Of a stretch of DNA of 6,815 nucleotides, positions 5,496 through 6,815 are shown piece by piece. The position numbers and the translations under genes are program-made. Origin of the DNA: CAKRHR01 sp964423195 (GTDB lineage Bacteria > Bacillota > Clostridia > Lachnospirales > Lachnospiraceae); NCBI GenBank assembly GCA_964423195.1, contig CAYRDY010000104.1, positions 1 to 6,815 of the forward strand, given 5' to 3'. The notes under the pieces were generated by a model. The model did not search any database. It saw only the letters and a list, made by a program, of their open reading frames with translations, and was not told the DNA's origin. Each line of letters begins with the position of its first letter. Position 1 is the first letter of the stretch.

Positions 5496-6815
5496 TCACG
5501 CCTGCGGCCTGAGCATCTCGAAATCCTCCGCGAGCAGCCGGAACATCTTGGCCTCCTCATACTTATTGTCCAGCACAGTCATAAAAAGATTCATCCGGTT
5601 GCGCTCCTCAAGATTGAGAATCGCCGTGTCGGCAATGCCCGTGACATCCTCATAAAAAATCTCAATATTGTCGTCAAGGCATGCACGGAAATAATCCCTC
5701 AGCACCAGCGCCGCCTCCGGATCCAGTTCGTATCCCCGCTGCTCAATGTAACGCTTCGCCAGAGTCACCAGCTCCATCTCATTATATTTGTCGACGTTGA
5801 TCACATTCAGGAACTTCGGGTGCAGTGACGGATGTCTTTTCCAGAAATTCGCCATCTCATCCTGAATACTTGAGAACACGATCGCCGTCTTCTGATCCTC
5901 TCTGTTGACATAGTCCTCGATGACCTTTGTGGCCTCATCCGACAGCAGATCCGCCTTCTCAATGATCAGGCAGCCGCCCTCCAGCTTCTCAAATATTTTT
6001 GAGAAATCCACCTGATTCAGATCGGAGGATTTCGCCCGCACGATCTTTCGCTTGTCGCACCGACCATAGGTATTGAGCGCCTTGGCGATGCCGAGCGCGA
6101 TCTGGGATTTGAGGGATTTGTCTGCGGCCAGAACCACAAAATTGATATCATAAGGCGCCAGAATATCCACCGCGTCGGACCCCTCAAACCTGGTGAAAGT
6201 CTTTGTCAGCTGCTCCTTCACAGAGCCGACGTCCGGCACGGCGGCAAACAGGTCATTGGAGGTCTTGGATTCCTCAAACAGATGGCTGATAAACGATTTA
6301 TCATCCTCCGTCCACTCCCGACCGCCGCCGTTCTCATTTTCCATGACCAACGCGTCATCCGAGCCGTCCGCGTCCAGATCCTCCTCGATCAAATCGTCGT
6401 CACTCAGGTCCTCCTCGACAAGATCGTCGCCGCTCAAGTCTTCCTCGACAAAATCGTCCGCGCTTAAGTCCTCCTCGACAAAATCATCTGCGCTTAGGTC
6501 TTCCTCGACAAAATCATCGTCACTTAAGTCCTCCTCAACAAGATCGTCGTCACTCAAGTCCTCATCGACAAGATCATCGTCACTTAAGTCCTCCTCGATC
6601 AAATCGTCGTCACTCAGGTCCTCCTCGACAAGATCGTCGTCGCTTAAGTCCTCCTCGACAAGATCATCGTCGCTTAAGTCCTCCTCGACAAGATCGTCGT
6701 CACTCAAGTCCTCATCGACAAGATCATCCGCGCTTAAGTCCTCCTCGACAAGATCATCCGCGCTCAAGTCCTCCTCGACAAGATCATCCGCGCTCAAGAC
6801 CTCCTCGACCAGATC
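5496..6815 (-). CDS. acidic decapeptide-repeat protein with degenerate AAA+-like domain (5' end off window)
   Basis: The frame is open to the right edge (440 codons seen), so the true start lies outside. The TTG at 6795-6797 is a leucine codon inside the repeats, not a start. Taking that codon as residue 1, residues 1-140 are 14 copies of LS(D/A/G)DD(L/F)(V/I)(E/D)ED. A Gly/Asn-rich linker follows (about 141-160), then a folded region to residue 433. That region has AAA+-like order: a strand plus P-loop position FVVLAADKSLKSQIALGIAKAL (220-241, discontinuously typical), a Walker B position GGCLIIEKAD (274-283), and a C-terminal helical part (about 337-433). The P-loop glycines are absent and the Walker B Asp-Glu is replaced by Glu-Lys, so ATP hydrolysis is doubtful. 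I recall similar Lachnospiraceae proteins, with long acidic N-termini and a GGCLIIEKA segment, some retaining GxGSGKT. No signal peptide or membrane segment is visible in the part seen. It lies 84 bases upstream of glgB on the same strand. Function unknown. Confidence 0.85.
   Translation of the reverse strand, partial: DLVEEVLSADDLVEEDLSADDLVEEDLSADDLVDEDLSDDDLVEEDLSDDDLVEEDLSDDDLVEEDLSDDDLIEEDLSDDDLVDEDLSDDDLVEEDLSDDDFVEEDLSADDFVEEDLSADDFVEEDLSGDDLVEEDLSDDDLIEEDLDADGSDDALVMENENGGGREWTEDDKSFISHLFEESKTSNDLFAAVPDVGSVKEQLTKTFTRFEGSDAVDILAPYDINFVVLAADKSLKSQIALGIAKALNTYGRCDKRKIVRAKSSDLNQVDFSKIFEKLEGGCLIIEKADLLSDEATKVIEDYVNREDQKTAIVFSSIQDEMANFWKRHPSLHPKFLNVINVDKYNEMELVTLAKRYIEQRGYELDPEAALVLRDYFRACLDDNIEIFYEDVTGIADTAILNLEERNRMNLFMTVLDNKYEEAKMFRLLAEDFEMLRPQA
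6378..6815 (-). repeat. tandem 30-bp coding repeat, 14 full units plus a partial edge unit
   Basis: Fourteen contiguous 30-bp units (6378-6797) have no spacers, and a further six codons (DLVEEV) reach the window edge. Each unit encodes one acidic decapeptide with five or six Asp/Glu. Unit sequences differ mainly at position 3 (Asp, Ala or Gly), position 6 (Leu or Phe) and at synonymous sites, for example TTA, TTG or CTG for the first leucine. Longer identical blocks show secondary duplications: about 50 bp at 6379-6429 recurs at 6589-6639 (210 bp, seven units apart), and 38 bp at 6541-6578 recurs at 6691-6728 (150 bp, five units apart). The array's total length is unknown because it leaves the window. 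Confidence 0.95.

Noticed and set aside
6795..6797. TTG as the start codon of the acidic-repeat gene
   Set aside because: The frame stays open beyond it to the window edge, and the codon is the leucine that begins each repeat unit. The real start lies outside the window.
6378..6815. Possible CRISPR array, suggested by regular 30-bp repeats
   Set aside because: Units are contiguous with no spacers and translate in frame as an acidic decapeptide continuous with a downstream coding domain.

Overview
The window reads as a Gram-positive Clostridia chromosome, most likely a Lachnospiraceae member. The reasons are strong AGGAGG-type ribosome binding sites, an HPr kinase/phosphorylase followed directly by a ROK glucokinase, a clostridial-type glycogen branching enzyme, and a long acidic-repeat protein with a decayed AAA+ core of a kind I recall from that family. 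No RNA genes, insertion sequences or CRISPR arrays are visible, and no gene-free stretch exceeds about 300 bases.

Layout. The left edge (1-110) holds the last 35 codons of a plus-strand gene, closed by a perfect 12-bp hairpin (129-155). A DUF1835/DUF3658 protein of unknown function follows on the minus strand (186-1052). A 187-bp divergent region (1053-1239) carries a good extended -10 promoter for hprK, a small palindrome and a weak cre-like sequence. hprK (1240-2199) and glk (2274-3215) form a plus-strand pair. The 205-bp convergent gap after glk holds a 16-bp direct repeat with nested inverted repeats and a strong bidirectional terminator (3302-3356). glgB lies on the minus strand (3421-5412). 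Just past its stop is an out-of-frame open stretch (3347-3424) that looks like a second copy of its C-terminal tail. Upstream of glgB on the same strand is the 3' part of a gene (5496-6815, running off the right edge). It encodes at least 14 tandem copies of an acidic decapeptide followed by a degenerate AAA+-like domain.

How the genes may work together. HprK sets the phosphorylation of HPr at a regulatory serine and so controls CcpA-dependent carbon repression. Glk phosphorylates free glucose. GlgB introduces alpha-1,6 branches into glycogen. Together these make a small carbon-sensing and carbon-storage neighbourhood. The acidic-repeat protein may share a transcript with glgB (84-bp gap, no clear terminator), but no function can be read from its sequence.

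The two points most worth a second look are the acidic decapeptide array joined to an AAA+-like domain that has lost its Walker glycines, and the apparent one-base frameshift that shortens the GlgB C-terminus.
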